From NCBI GenBank assembly GCA_963677165.2, contig CAXXSX010000002.1, positions 558,001-622,000 of the forward strand: 64,000 nt of DNA, in the 5' to 3' direction. The position numbers and the translations under genes were made by a program. The notes under the pieces were generated by a model. The model made no database searches. It had not been told where the DNA came from and saw only the letters and a program-made list of their open reading frames with translations. Of this stretch, positions 1-8,455 are shown one piece after another; the stretch's first letter is position 1, and every line of letters begins with the position of its first letter. Source of the DNA: JAFGXT01 sp963677165 (GTDB lineage Bacteria; Verrucomicrobiota; Lentisphaeria; Victivallales; SZUA-371).

Positions 1-888
1 GCACAGAGCGGACTCTGGGGCAAACCAACCGTAATCAACAACGTTGAAACTCTGGCTTCTATTCCGATCATCATGCTTAAAGGCGCTGATGCTTATAAAG
101 CAGTTGGCCCGGAAAAATCTCCTGGAACTAAAACTTTTGCCCTCACTGGTCACGTGGCCAATACCGGTCTGATCGAAGTTCCGTTCGGCACAACCCTGCG
201 CGAAATCATTTATAACATCGGTGGCGGTGTTACTAATAATAAAGGCGAAGTTACCGGCGAAGATTTCAAATCCGTTCAGATTGGCGGACCGTCAGGCGGT
301 TGTCTGACACCGGAAATGCTTGATCTGGAAATGGACTTCGACTCACTCAAGAGCGTTGGCGCTATGGTTGGTTCCGGTGGTCTGGTGGTAATGAACAACG
401 AAACCTGTATGGTTAAAGTTGCCCGTTTCTTCATGCAGTTCACTCAGAACGAATCCTGCGGTAAATGCGTACCGTGCCGTGAAGGTACCAAGCAGATGCT
501 CGCGCTGCTCGACGACATTATCGATGGCCGCGCCACTCTGGAAACTCTTGATCTGCTCGAACAGACCGCCCGCGCCGTACAGGCCGGTTCCCTCTGCGGA
601 CTTGGTAAGACCGCTCCGAATCCGGTTCTGTCCACGCTGAAATATTTCCGTGAAGAATATGAATCTCACGTGATCGATAAATATTGTCCGACCGGTGAGT
701 GCAAAGCGCTCTGCAAACCGGAAATTCTCGCTGACAAATGTATCGGTTGTACCGCCTGCGCCAGAAAGTGCCCGGTTGGAGCCATCACTGGCGAAAAGAA
801 ACAGCCGCATACAATCGATGCCGACAAATGTATCAAGTGCGGAGCTTGTGTTGCCGCATGTCGTTTCGGCGCGATTGTCGGAATTTAA
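1..888 (+). CDS. hydB: NADH-binding subunit of electron-bifurcating [FeFe] hydrogenase (HydB), 5' partial
   Basis: The frame is open from base 1 and the protein start lies outside the window; 295 codons remain. This is the C-terminal half of a NuoF-like flavoprotein that takes electrons from NADH. In order one sees the end of the NuoF core (GLWGKPTVINN near residue 5), an SLBB-like segment, and the NuoF [4Fe-4S] motif ESCGKCVPCREGTKQM followed by LCGLGK. The last 60 residues hold two ferredoxin motifs (CIGCTACARKC and CIKCGACVAAC). NuoF proper lacks that terminal ferredoxin pair; HydB of trimeric bifurcating hydrogenases has it. The gene ends 23 bp before hydA, so the two form an operon. hydC and the N-terminal half would lie upstream of the window. 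Identity as a hydrogenase partner is sure from family and neighbour; bifurcation is inferred. Confidence 0.93.
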   Translation, partial: AQSGLWGKPTVINNVETLASIPIIMLKGADAYKAVGPEKSPGTKTFALTGHVANTGLIEVPFGTTLREIIYNIGGGVTNNKGEVTGEDFKSVQIGGPSGGCLTPEMLDLEMDFDSLKSVGAMVGSGGLVVMNNETCMVKVARFFMQFTQNESCGKCVPCREGTKQMLALLDDIIDGRATLETLDLLEQTARAVQAGSLCGLGKTAPNPVLSTLKYFREEYESHVIDKYCPTGECKALCKPEILADKCIGCTACARKCPVGAITGEKKQPHTIDADKCIKCGACVAACRFGAIVGI

Positions 889-911
889 CTTGGAACTGGA
901 GGTTTAATATA

Positions 912-2969
912 ATGACTGAAGATAAGAAAACATTGACTGTTAACGGTCTTGAAGTAGAAATCGGCGACGAGCGCAATTTGCTCGAACTGATCCGTGGCGT
1001 CGGCATTGAAATCCCGACATTCTGCTATCATTCCGAACTTAGTATTTACGGCGCCTGCCGTTTGTGTATCGTGGAAGTGGAAGGCCGCGGCATCATGGCT
1101 TCCTGCTCCACCAAACCTGAAGCCGGTATGGTAATCCACACCGACACCAAACAGATCCGCGAAATCCGTAAGATCAACGTGGAACTGCTTCTGGCTAACC
1201 ATGACCGCGAATGCCCAACCTGCGTAAGAAGTTCAAACTGTACGCTGCAGGACTTGGCCCGTCGTCTTGGTGTTGAAGAAGTCAGATACAAACAGCTGGT
1301 TGATAAAGAGCCGAAAGATGACTCTTCTCCATCAATTCAGCGCGACCCGAACAAGTGCGTACTCTGTGGTGACTGTGTTCGCGTATGTAAAGAAATCCAG
1401 GGAATCGGCGCTATCGACTTCATCAACCGTGGTTCCAAAGCCAAGGTTGCCCCGGCATTCGATCAGAACCTGAACGCCGTTGAATGTGTAAACTGCGGAC
1501 AGTGCGCAGCAGTCTGCCCGACCGGCGCTATCATTCCGAAACAGGATCGCGATCCAGTATGGAATGCAATCTACGATCCTGAAAAAGTCGTTGTCGCCCA
1601 GATCGCTCCGGCGGTTCGCGTGGCTCTTGGTGAATACTTCGGTATTCCGGTTGGCGAAAACACTTCAGGCCGCCTGGTAAACGCTCTGCGTATGATGGGA
1701 TTCGACCACGTTTACGACACTTGCTTCGCTGCAGATATGACCATCTTCGAAGAAGCTACTGAATTCCTCGAACGCTATACAAAAGGCGAAAAACTGCCAT
1801 TGTTCACCAGCTGTTGTCCGGCATGGGTAAAATACTGTGAAATCTACTTCCCGGAACTGCTGCCTAACGTATCAAGCTGCCGCAGTCCACAGCAAATGTT
1901 CGGTTCAGTTGCTAAGAAAACTCTGCCGACCAAACTCGGAATCAAGCCGGAAAACCTGGTAGTTGTTTCCATTATGCCTTGTACCGCTAAGAAGTACGAA
2001 GCCAAGCTGCCGAAATTCCAGACCAAAGGCGTTCAGGATGTCGACTTTGTTCTGACTACTGTTGAAGTCGGCAAGATGATCAACTCCATGGGTATCAAGT
2101 TCTCTGAACTTCAGCCGTCTGCATATGATATGCCGATGGGCTTCTCTACTGGTGCCGGTGTTATCTTCGGCGCAACTGGTGGTGTTATGGAAGCGGCTCT
2201 GCGCTATGTGGTTGAAAAGGTTGAAAACAAACCGCTCGAAAAAGTTGACTTCAAAGCTGTTCGCGGCATGAAAGAACTCAAGGAAGCGACTCTCAACGTT
2301 GCCGGCAACGAAGTGAAAGTTGCTGTTGTATACGGTCTGGCAAACGCCAAAAAACTGGCTGAAAAGGTTGTTTCCGGAGAAGCGGATTACGACTTCATCG
2401 AAGTCATGGCCTGCCCGGGCGGATGTATTTCCGGTGGCGGTCAGCCAATGACCAGCGATCCCCAGGTTCGTATTGAACGCGCCAAGGGTATCTACGCCGC
2501 TGACAAACGCCAGCAGCTCCAGAAATCCCAGGACAACTATATGGTCGAAAGATGCTACGAAAAACATCTGGGTGGTAAGCCCGGTTCACACGAAGCACAC
2601 GGCCTGCTGCACACTTACTACCAGAACCGCAGCCAGTTGTTCGATGCCAGAGTTCCGGTACTGTCCGGCAAAGCCGCTGACAAGCTGCCGATCACTGTTA
2701 CCATCTGCGCTACCGAACAGGATTGTCCGGGACAGACCCTGCTTGGCATGATCGTGGATTACGTTAAGAAACAAGGTTTCGCCGACAAAGTGGAAATTGA
2801 TGCCACCTTTACTTCCAGAAAGGAAAAAGACGGCACCATCTGCGTTACTGTTGGCGATCAAATAGTTGACTACTGCAAGTTCATTAACGCGGTTAATACC
2901 GAAGAGCAGTTGTCAAATCACGCTGAGTTTGAAAATATCAAAAAAGCTATTGATTCAGCCTTAGCTTAA
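912..2969 (+). CDS. hydA: [FeFe] hydrogenase catalytic subunit HydA
   Basis: Catalyses reversible proton reduction to H2 in the cytoplasm, probably in a HydABC complex using NADH and ferredoxin. The 685-residue protein has a complete relay: N-terminal [2Fe-2S] (C38, C49, C52, C65), a His-ligated [4Fe-4S] (H97, C101, C104, C110) and two ferredoxin clusters (C149-C159 and C192-C202). The three H-cluster motifs are TSCCPAWV (C301 proton relay, C302 ligand), MPCTAKK (C357) and MACPGGC (C501, C505). A small-subunit-like segment follows, then an extension of about 95 residues that I cannot assign with confidence. The ATG at 912 is chosen because GGAGG sits at 898-902; the open frame reaches further upstream but only inside hydB. 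All catalytic residues are intact. The architecture fits group A bifurcating or NAD-linked enzymes. Confidence 0.96.
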   Translation: MTEDKKTLTVNGLEVEIGDERNLLELIRGVGIEIPTFCYHSELSIYGACRLCIVEVEGRGIMASCSTKPEAGMVIHTDTKQIREIRKINVELLLANHDRECPTCVRSSNCTLQDLARRLGVEEVRYKQLVDKEPKDDSSPSIQRDPNKCVLCGDCVRVCKEIQGIGAIDFINRGSKAKVAPAFDQNLNAVECVNCGQCAAVCPTGAIIPKQDRDPVWNAIYDPEKVVVAQIAPAVRVALGEYFGIPVGENTSGRLVNALRMMGFDHVYDTCFAADMTIFEEATEFLERYTKGEKLPLFTSCCPAWVKYCEIYFPELLPNVSSCRSPQQMFGSVAKKTLPTKLGIKPENLVVVSIMPCTAKKYEAKLPKFQTKGVQDVDFVLTTVEVGKMINSMGIKFSELQPSAYDMPMGFSTGAGVIFGATGGVMEAALRYVVEKVENKPLEKVDFKAVRGMKELKEATLNVAGNEVKVAVVYGLANAKKLAEKVVSGEADYDFIEVMACPGGCISGGGQPMTSDPQVRIERAKGIYAADKRQQLQKSQDNYMVERCYEKHLGGKPGSHEAHGLLHTYYQNRSQLFDARVPVLSGKAADKLPITVTICATEQDCPGQTLLGMIVDYVKKQGFADKVEIDATFTSRKEKDGTICVTVGDQIVDYCKFINAVNTEEQLSNHAEFENIKKAIDSALA

Positions 2970-2971
2970 TA

Positions 2972-3024
2972 CGTAAGGTTCCGCGCTATATCGCCTTGCC
3001 CCGGCGTTGCGGAACCACGTTACG
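2972..3024 (+). other. stem-loop after hydA
   Basis: Arm CGTAAGGTTCCGC at 2972-2984 pairs with GCGGAACC at 3009-3016, and after a 3-nt bulge CGTAA continues with TTACG at 3020-3024. It begins 3 bp after the hydA stop. No T run follows, so it looks more like an mRNA 3'-end stabiliser or processing structure than a terminator. Confidence 0.55.
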
Positions 3025-3043
3025 ATATTATTCAATAACTACA

Positions 3044-3082
3044 ACATACGTTGTCGGCCCCCTCCAATTAGACAACGTATGT
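3044..3082 (+). other. 12-bp inverted repeat after hydA
   Basis: ACATACGTTGTC at 3044-3055 is the exact reverse complement of GACAACGTATGT at 3071-3082, with a 15-nt C-rich loop. There is no T tract, so its role is unknown. It sits between the first stem-loop and the true terminator. Confidence 0.55.
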
Positions 3083-3092
3083 ACTTCTCTCC

Positions 3093-3124
3093 GCCGTCGG
3101 GTTGCCCAGCCCGACGGCTTTTTT
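3093..3124 (+). terminator. rho-independent terminator of the hyd operon
   Basis: GCCGTCGGG (3093-3101) pairs perfectly with CCCGACGGC (3110-3118) around an 8-nt loop and is followed directly by six T residues. This is a strong intrinsic terminator closing the hydrogenase operon. Confidence 0.88.
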
Positions 3125-3135
3125 GCCTGATCAGC

Positions 3136-3165
3136 TTGAAAAACGTATGGAGCCTGCTCTAATAC
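3136..3165 (+). promoter_or_regulatory. possible sigma-70-type promoter for the putP-like gene
   Basis: TTGAAA (3136-3141), an 18-bp spacer and TAATAC (3160-3165) stand 46 bp upstream of the symporter start and just after the hyd terminator. The match is moderate and only sequence-based. Confidence 0.3.
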
Positions 3166-3211
3166 AAATGACTTAAACAATTGTTACACTTAATATAGTA
3201 AGGTTTTTACA

Positions 3212-4702
3212 ATGAATTACGATGCTACGTTTTTAACGTTTTCTCTTTATTTACTGTTAATGGTTGCAGTAGGCATTTATTTCTATCGCAAAGCCACGCA
3301 CCTTGACGATTATCTGCTTGGGGGACGCGGCATGGGGAGCTGGGTAACGGCACTGTCGGCACAGGCCAGTGACATGAGCGGCTGGCTGCTGATGGGACTT
3401 CCCGGCGCGGTATTTCTTTACGGCATAAATCAAACGTGGATTGCCGTGGGGCTCGCGCTTGGAACTTTGCTGAACTGGCTACTGGTTTCTCCACGCCTAC
3501 GCGTTTATACAGAAAAAACCGATTCATTGACACTTTCCACTTTCCTCGGGAAACGGTTCCGCGATCCAACTGGAACATTACGTATCCTTTCCGCTGTGAT
3601 CACTTTGATTTTCTTTACTATTTATGCATCCTCCGGGCTGGTCGGCGCGGGAAAACTGTTTGAATCCATGTTTGGCATCAACTATAAACTGGCCGTAATC
3701 GTCGGTACTGCCGTTATGATATTTTATACCCTGCTCGGCGGTTTTCTGGCAGTGTGCTGGACGGACCTGTTCCAGGGAGCTCTGATGTTCGTTGCGATCA
3801 TTATTCTTCCAATGGTTGCATGGCACCAACTTGAACCTGGTGCGATAGCTGCCGCATGCGAAACAAAAAATATTTCTATGAGCATCATGCCTGCGGGATC
3901 TGCGGGCATGGCAATTCTAACGGTAATCTCTACCATGGCCTGGGGCCTGGGTTATTTCGGTCAGCCCCATATCCTGGTTCGCTTTATGAGTATTAAGTCC
4001 GTTCGAGAACTTCCGAAATCAATGACCATCGCGATGATCTGGGTATTGATCTCCCTTACCGGCGCCATTATTATCGGTTTGCTGGCAATTCCCATGTATC
4101 ACGACCTGCCGAATAGCGGCAATGAAAAAGTATTTATTTATATGATACGCGATTTGTTCAATCCATATATCGGCGGAGTACTCCTGGCCGCGATCCTCGC
4201 CGCGATTATGTCGACCATTGACTCACAGCTGCTGGTATCGTCATCAACACTTACTGAAGACTTTTATGCCTTTGTCATTCGCAAAGACGCCAGTGAAAAG
4301 GAACAAATGATGGTCAGCCGTCTCGGACTTCTCGCCATCGCGATCATCTCTTGTTCTCTGGCGCTTGACCCGAACAACACCATATTCGGCCTGGTAACTT
4401 TCGCCTGGGGCGGATTCGGAGCGGCGTTCGGCCCTGTCGTAATCATGGCGCTGTTTTCGAAAAAGACTTCCTGGCGTTCCGCCTTAGCCGGTATGCTGAT
4501 TGGAACAGTTGTCCTGTTGTTCTGGTATTTCTCCGGACTGAATAAATACATGTATGAAATCGTTCCCGGTTTTATCGCTAATATCGTCGTAATATTAATC
4601 ATAAATCATTTCAGCCCGGTCAATGACCCCGAGATTGAAGCAGAGTTCGACGATGTGGTTACTCATGTAAAACACCATGTATTCCAGGGCCCGCATAGCT
4701 GA
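3212..4702 (+). CDS. putP: sodium/proline-type symporter (SSS family)
   Basis: A 496-residue inner-membrane carrier of the sodium:solute symporter family, coupling Na+ entry to uptake of proline or a related solute. The length is typical of PutP (about 500). It starts directly in the first transmembrane helix, has about 12-13 hydrophobic segments, and shows the family signature around residues 38-70, with LLGGRGMGSW, then SAQASDMSGW and LMGLPG, part of the Na+ site region. The C-terminus is short and hydrophilic with no extra domain. It stands alone, after the hyd terminator. The family is sure; proline as substrate is inferred from similarity to PutP, and pantothenate or sugar carriers of the same family are less likely. 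Confidence 0.9.
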   Translation: MNYDATFLTFSLYLLLMVAVGIYFYRKATHLDDYLLGGRGMGSWVTALSAQASDMSGWLLMGLPGAVFLYGINQTWIAVGLALGTLLNWLLVSPRLRVYTEKTDSLTLSTFLGKRFRDPTGTLRILSAVITLIFFTIYASSGLVGAGKLFESMFGINYKLAVIVGTAVMIFYTLLGGFLAVCWTDLFQGALMFVAIIILPMVAWHQLEPGAIAAACETKNISMSIMPAGSAGMAILTVISTMAWGLGYFGQPHILVRFMSIKSVRELPKSMTIAMIWVLISLTGAIIIGLLAIPMYHDLPNSGNEKVFIYMIRDLFNPYIGGVLLAAILAAIMSTIDSQLLVSSSTLTEDFYAFVIRKDASEKEQMMVSRLGLLAIAIISCSLALDPNNTIFGLVTFAWGGFGAAFGPVVIMALFSKKTSWRSALAGMLIGTVVLLFWYFSGLNKYMYEIVPGFIANIVVILIINHFSPVNDPEIEAEFDDVVTHVKHHVFQGPHS

Positions 4703-4749
4703 TCCATATACAAGACCACTCGTTCCCCCCCTGATAATTGACATTTTTG

Positions 4750-4776
4750 CAGATTTCAAGTTCAACTTGAAATCTG
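4750..4776. repeat. perfect 27-bp palindrome
   Basis: CAGATTTCAAGTT (4750-4762) is mirrored as its exact reverse complement at 4764-4776 around a single C. Flanking T5 and A5 tracts extend pairing to about 19 bp with one G-T mismatch. A one-base loop is too tight for a simple RNA hairpin tip, so a protein-binding operator, a cruciform or a two-way terminator are all possible. It lies between the putP-like gene and the next lipoprotein gene. Confidence 0.6.
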
Positions 4777-4881
4777 TAAAAAATCTTCCCCAAATAGATA
4801 TAAATTTTGCAATTTCAACATGAGACGCTATTTTATATTTGTATTTTATCTTTTACAAATCAAAATAACAAAGATTCCTAA

Positions 4882-5457
4882 ATGAAATATATATTCTTAA
4901 TCGCTACTTGTTTTACGGTCGTTTTCTTATCTGGATGTAGTTCCTATCCTAATAATGCAACTAAGCCTGAAATATGGAAAGCCAGATACGAGCAGAATAT
5001 AATTCTTGCTTCCGATGATACAGAAACAACTATGTGGAAAGCAACAAAACATACTCTTTGGGATTTTGGCACCTTACTCTTTGCGGAAATACAGTATGGA
5101 CGAATAAGAAGAAATTACAGATACTGGCAGCAAGTTATTGATGAATATAATTTTTATCAATCATTTGTTGGAAAAAACAAAGCAAAATTATTTTTGTCTT
5201 TTGGCGCTCCTCAACAAATTTATTCCGACACCAATATTGACATACTAATATGGAAAAAAGTATGGATTACAGGAGGAGAAATATATGGAAACATTCAGAA
5301 TGGCAATGGTTATATAGCTTCCACCCCATATAGACGCAACGAAAGAAATCTTCAGTTTTTCTGCAACAAAGATGGGAAAATTATCTGTTGGAAATCATCA
5401 GAACCCAAATTTCTTGAATTAAGAAAAACATCAAATAATTATATTTTGAAAATTTGA
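4882..5457 (+). CDS. putative lipoprotein, unknown function
   Basis: A 191-residue protein with a lipoprotein signal peptide: MKY, a hydrophobic stretch, and the lipobox LSGC with Cys19 as the modified residue, so it is probably anchored in an envelope membrane. The mature part is rich in aromatic residues (several W and Y) and Lys; I recognise no domain. A segment near residue 110 (KLFLSFGAPQQIYSD) resembles the small fold seen in some outer-membrane assembly lipoproteins, but this is weak. It is monocistronic. Its DNA is clearly richer in A+T than the neighbours, which may reflect acquisition from elsewhere or weak constraint. Confidence 0.7.
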   Translation: MKYIFLIATCFTVVFLSGCSSYPNNATKPEIWKARYEQNIILASDDTETTMWKATKHTLWDFGTLLFAEIQYGRIRRNYRYWQQVIDEYNFYQSFVGKNKAKLFLSFGAPQQIYSDTNIDILIWKKVWITGGEIYGNIQNGNGYIASTPYRRNERNLQFFCNKDGKIICWKSSEPKFLELRKTSNNYILKI

Positions 5458-5524
5458 TACATTATTTTACAAAAACGCGAACGTACCACTCAGTAATGAT
5501 CTAATCATTTCTCTTCTATTTGCA

Positions 5525-5567
5525 TTGACATTGTCGATTATCTTACTATATTAGTTAGATTAGCTAA
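5525..5567 (+). promoter_or_regulatory. promoter and likely operator of the marR-efflux operon
   Basis: A near-consensus promoter, TTGACA (5525-5530), 16 bp, TATATT (5547-5552), is followed at 5551-5567 by TTAGTTAGATTAGCTAA, which contains the palindrome TTAGCTAA (5560-5567). The palindrome sits at the expected transcription start, where a MarR dimer could block initiation. Autoregulation is an inference. Confidence 0.6.
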
Positions 5568-5592
5568 TTATTAGAATAACTAAATATAAAAA

Positions 5593-6039
5593 ATGACAAA
5601 GAAGACAGATCAAAACTGGGAACTGATCCTGGAAACAAGTCGGCTGATGCACGACTTTTGTACAAAAGAACATGATGCCGATCCCCGGATCATTTCGATC
5701 GCACAGGGCAGGATTCTGCAATTTTTATTGAATACCAATGACAGTGTTTCCCTGAAGGAACTGGCGGCGGATTTGAACTTGACTCCAGCAACCACCAGTA
5801 CCACCGTAAATTCCATGGTGAAACAAGGATTGCTCTGTCGAGTCGTTGATGAAAACGATCGACGTGCGGTTAATATCAGCCTAACGAAGAGTGGTCGGCA
5901 GATTCAAAAACGACATGAAAAGTTCTTTGTTGAACTGATTGAAAAAACACTTTCAGACATTCCACCGGAACAAAAACAAAACTTCCACGATGTCCTGCAA
6001 AGTATACACGATAAATTAAACCATAAATTTGAGAAGTAA
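5593..6039 (+). CDS. MarR-family transcriptional regulator
   Basis: A 148-residue winged-helix regulator of normal MarR length. The recognition region is LNLTPATTSTTVNSMVKQG (around residues 64-82), followed by the wing with the family signature ENDRRAVNISLT (about 88-99), then a C-terminal dimerisation helix. Such proteins usually repress an adjacent efflux or stress gene and release DNA on binding a small aromatic compound. The next gene, an MFS exporter, starts 2 bp after its stop, so this is very probably the local repressor of a drug-efflux operon. The ligand is unknown. The family is certain from the signature. Confidence 0.92.
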   Translation: MTKKTDQNWELILETSRLMHDFCTKEHDADPRIISIAQGRILQFLLNTNDSVSLKELAADLNLTPATTSTTVNSMVKQGLLCRVVDENDRRAVNISLTKSGRQIQKRHEKFFVELIEKTLSDIPPEQKQNFHDVLQSIHDKLNHKFEK

Positions 6040-6041
6040 TA

Positions 6042-7241
6042 ATGCCAGAAGTACAATATAATGAAATACCTGAACACCATAAATTCAGCAAAAAGTATAA
6101 GACCTATTTATTCATCTTTCTAGGGGCGCTTGCGGCTTTTGGGCCGCTGGTAACGGATATGTATCTCCCCGCCCTGCCTCAGCTTTCCGGATTTTTCAAG
6201 ACAACCCCGTCGATGGTGCAGCTGGGCCTTACCGCCAGCCTGGTCGGATTGGCTATCGGACAGCTTATTATCGGTCCTTTGAGCGATAAATACGGACGGC
6301 GCTATCCGCTGATGATCTCGCTATGGATTTTTCTGGCGGCAACCATCGGTTGTCTGTTTGCGCCGAACATCGAACTATTTACGCTTTTCAGATTGATTCA
6401 GGGCATGGCGGGTTCCGGCGGTATCGTGATTTCCAGGTCGGTCACCACCGATATATTTTCCGGTCATGACCTCGCGAAATCGTTCGCGATCATCGCCGCC
6501 GTACAGGGAATAGCTCCCACCACTTCTCCGGTCATTGGAGGCGCAATTTTGCGTTTCTCGAGTTGGCAGGGGATTTTCGCTATTCTGGCCGGAATGGGAG
6601 TTGTTCTGATTATCCTCGCATTTCTCCTAAAAGAATCCCTCAAGCCGGAAAATCGGCTCAGGGCTAATTTCTTTGCCACCTTTAAACAATTTGTACCGGT
6701 ACTGAAAAATCCAGAATTTCGCGATATTATGCTGGTCCAGGCTGTATCGTTTGGAATACTTTTCGGATATATATCGTCATCACCGTTTATTTTTCAGCAG
6801 AAATACGGACTTTCTCCACTGGCGTTTTCGATCTGTTTTGCGCTGAATGCCGTCGGACTCGGACTGGGAAATATCGTAACGGCTAAATTCAAAGATACCT
6901 GGCAGGGACTAAAACTGGGTGTTATGGGCTGTTTCATACTGTGCATTATTCATTCAACGGTATTATTAACGGTAAATTCCGTTGTTTTATTTGGAGTCAC
7001 GTTATGGCTTATGCTGGTGTTCCTGGGCATTGTACTGCCAACCTCTATGACCTTGGCGATGGAGTGCGAGAAACAACGGGCCGGAACCGCTTCATCCCTG
7101 CTTGGCGCGTTCGGCTTCATGGTCGGCGGCATTGCCTCGCCGCTGGTGGGACTGGGTAATATTATGCATTCAACCGCGATTATTTATCTGGTATCTGTTA
7201 TCGGTATGGTACTCTGCTTTATAAACGCCCGAAGGAAATAA
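6042..7241 (+). CDS. MFS multidrug efflux transporter, Bcr/CflA type
   Basis: A 399-residue inner-membrane proton-coupled exporter with about 12 transmembrane helices. Near residues 32-42 is the drug:H+ antiporter motif DMYLPALPQLS, typical of the Bcr/CflA subfamily. The loop 2-3 MFS motif follows near residues 81-90 (GPLSDKYGRR), and a charged helix (RLIQGMAGSGG) contains the conserved Arg. The gene is translationally close to marR (2 bp gap) and is presumably repressed by it. The family is known for exporting bicyclomycin, chloramphenicol and other amphiphiles; the substrate here cannot be read from sequence. A short hydrophilic N-terminus (about 25 residues) precedes the first helix. Confidence 0.9.
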   Translation: MPEVQYNEIPEHHKFSKKYKTYLFIFLGALAAFGPLVTDMYLPALPQLSGFFKTTPSMVQLGLTASLVGLAIGQLIIGPLSDKYGRRYPLMISLWIFLAATIGCLFAPNIELFTLFRLIQGMAGSGGIVISRSVTTDIFSGHDLAKSFAIIAAVQGIAPTTSPVIGGAILRFSSWQGIFAILAGMGVVLIILAFLLKESLKPENRLRANFFATFKQFVPVLKNPEFRDIMLVQAVSFGILFGYISSSPFIFQQKYGLSPLAFSICFALNAVGLGLGNIVTAKFKDTWQGLKLGVMGCFILCIIHSTVLLTVNSVVLFGVTLWLMLVFLGIVLPTSMTLAMECEKQRAGTASSLLGAFGFMVGGIASPLVGLGNIMHSTAIIYLVSVIGMVLCFINARRK

Positions 7242-7305
7242 TTTTGAATTTACACTTTCTTCTTATATATTTAGTCTATAATTAGCAGAATGGACCAAAT
7301 ATAAG

Positions 7306-8433
7306 ATGGACTTGGACACTGAAGAACGGGAGCTGCAACCACCAAAGAGTTTTCTGGAACGGGAATATAAATTTATTCTTCTCATCCTGATCATCATTCT
7401 GGTGGGAATTGCGGGACTGTATTATTTCCTGACACGAAAAGTAGACAACGGATTGCGGAACGGCTTTAAGAAGGTTGAAACGCTTTCTCGTGAAGTCTTT
7501 GCCTTTCATACCCTTCCCGTGAAAAATATTATTCTACTTGTAAAAAACCTCAAAACCCGGGAATCGGAAAAGGTATGTGACCTCCCAGAAGAATATTATT
7601 ACTGGTTCCGGGAACAGCGGGATTTCATAGGCATTTATGTCAGCGATAACAAGTTTTATTTGCCCAGTTGGAGTCAAAAGGTATTTGTAGGAAACACCGA
7701 AACGTTGGAAATTGAACGTACCATTAACCTTGAGCCGTTCAAAATGCAGGGAACATTTTTTCTAGGATTTGTTTATTATCATAATGATGAAATCTGGGTA
7801 GCTAACTACAGTGAACCGGATGGACCGGAGCATCCCATATATTTACTGAGTAAGTTCGTAAAAGGAGAATTGAAGGAAACCGATTATTGCTTGGATTATA
7901 AAAGCAATATGATGCTGAAAAAACTCAGATCGTCTTCACCATGTTACTTTATGTGCGAAGATGGAATTATTCCGGCTCCTGACTCCTCTCCCGGCACATA
8001 TGACTATGATAAAAGATTTGGGTGGCTGAAATCATGGTATGAATCCGATTTTAAACATTCGAATTCATATCATCTCGAAAAAGCGAAAAATGCCGGAAAA
8101 ATTGTCTGGTTCCAGCCGGGTGAAAAAGAAGGAATCCAACTAACCGAAGGCTATAATGCATTCTGGGGCTATGACGGTAATGTTTATTTTGTAAGGAATG
8201 GTTCTGAACTCTGGTATTATGATATGACTCGGGAAAAAGTCAGCCGGATATATTCTCCTTCTTCGCCGGATTGGGCGTATCGCCCGAAACTAAGCAGAGA
8301 CCGGACTTTGCTGGCCTTGCCCTGTAAAACTTGGTCGAGCTTGAATTATATGATTTTTGATCTGAAAAATAAAGAATGTATGGAACTGGGCAACTTACAT
8401 AATTTCACCTGGACTGATACCCAGGTGAAATAA
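7306..8433 (+). CDS. membrane-anchored protein of unknown function
   Basis: A 375-residue protein with one N-terminal transmembrane helix at about residues 23-45 (FILLILIIILVGIAGLYYF) preceded by an acidic and basic cytoplasmic tail, so the large domain is probably periplasmic. That domain is rich in W, Y and short strand-like blocks (for example ILLVKNLKTRES, NKFYLPSWSQKV, GYDGNVYFVRNG, YRPKLSRDRTLLALP), suggesting a beta-propeller-like fold. I recognise no catalytic motif. A TATAAT box at 7277-7282 could belong to its promoter. There is no clear ribosome-binding site before the ATG. The last codons lie in a stem-loop. Confidence 0.65.
   Translation: MDLDTEERELQPPKSFLEREYKFILLILIIILVGIAGLYYFLTRKVDNGLRNGFKKVETLSREVFAFHTLPVKNIILLVKNLKTRESEKVCDLPEEYYYWFREQRDFIGIYVSDNKFYLPSWSQKVFVGNTETLEIERTINLEPFKMQGTFFLGFVYYHNDEIWVANYSEPDGPEHPIYLLSKFVKGELKETDYCLDYKSNMMLKKLRSSSPCYFMCEDGIIPAPDSSPGTYDYDKRFGWLKSWYESDFKHSNSYHLEKAKNAGKIVWFQPGEKEGIQLTEGYNAFWGYDGNVYFVRNGSELWYYDMTREKVSRIYSPSSPDWAYRPKLSRDRTLLALPCKTWSSLNYMIFDLKNKECMELGNLHNFTWTDTQVK
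8402..8431. other. stem-loop across the end of the coding region
   Basis: ATTTCACCTGG (8402-8412) pairs exactly with CCAGGTGAAAT (8421-8431) around an 8-nt loop, in the space where the plus-strand gene ends and the minus-strand EF-hand gene ends. There is no clear T run on either strand, so it is at best a weak two-way terminator. Confidence 0.4.
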
Positions 8434-8455
8434 AATGGCTCCAGATAATTGATTA

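Noticed and set aside
343..810. Long minus-strand frame inside hydB, and similar antisense frames in hydA, ppk and clpC
   Set aside because: These mirror strongly conserved coding sequence on the other strand, have no ribosome sites and give no protein-like pattern.
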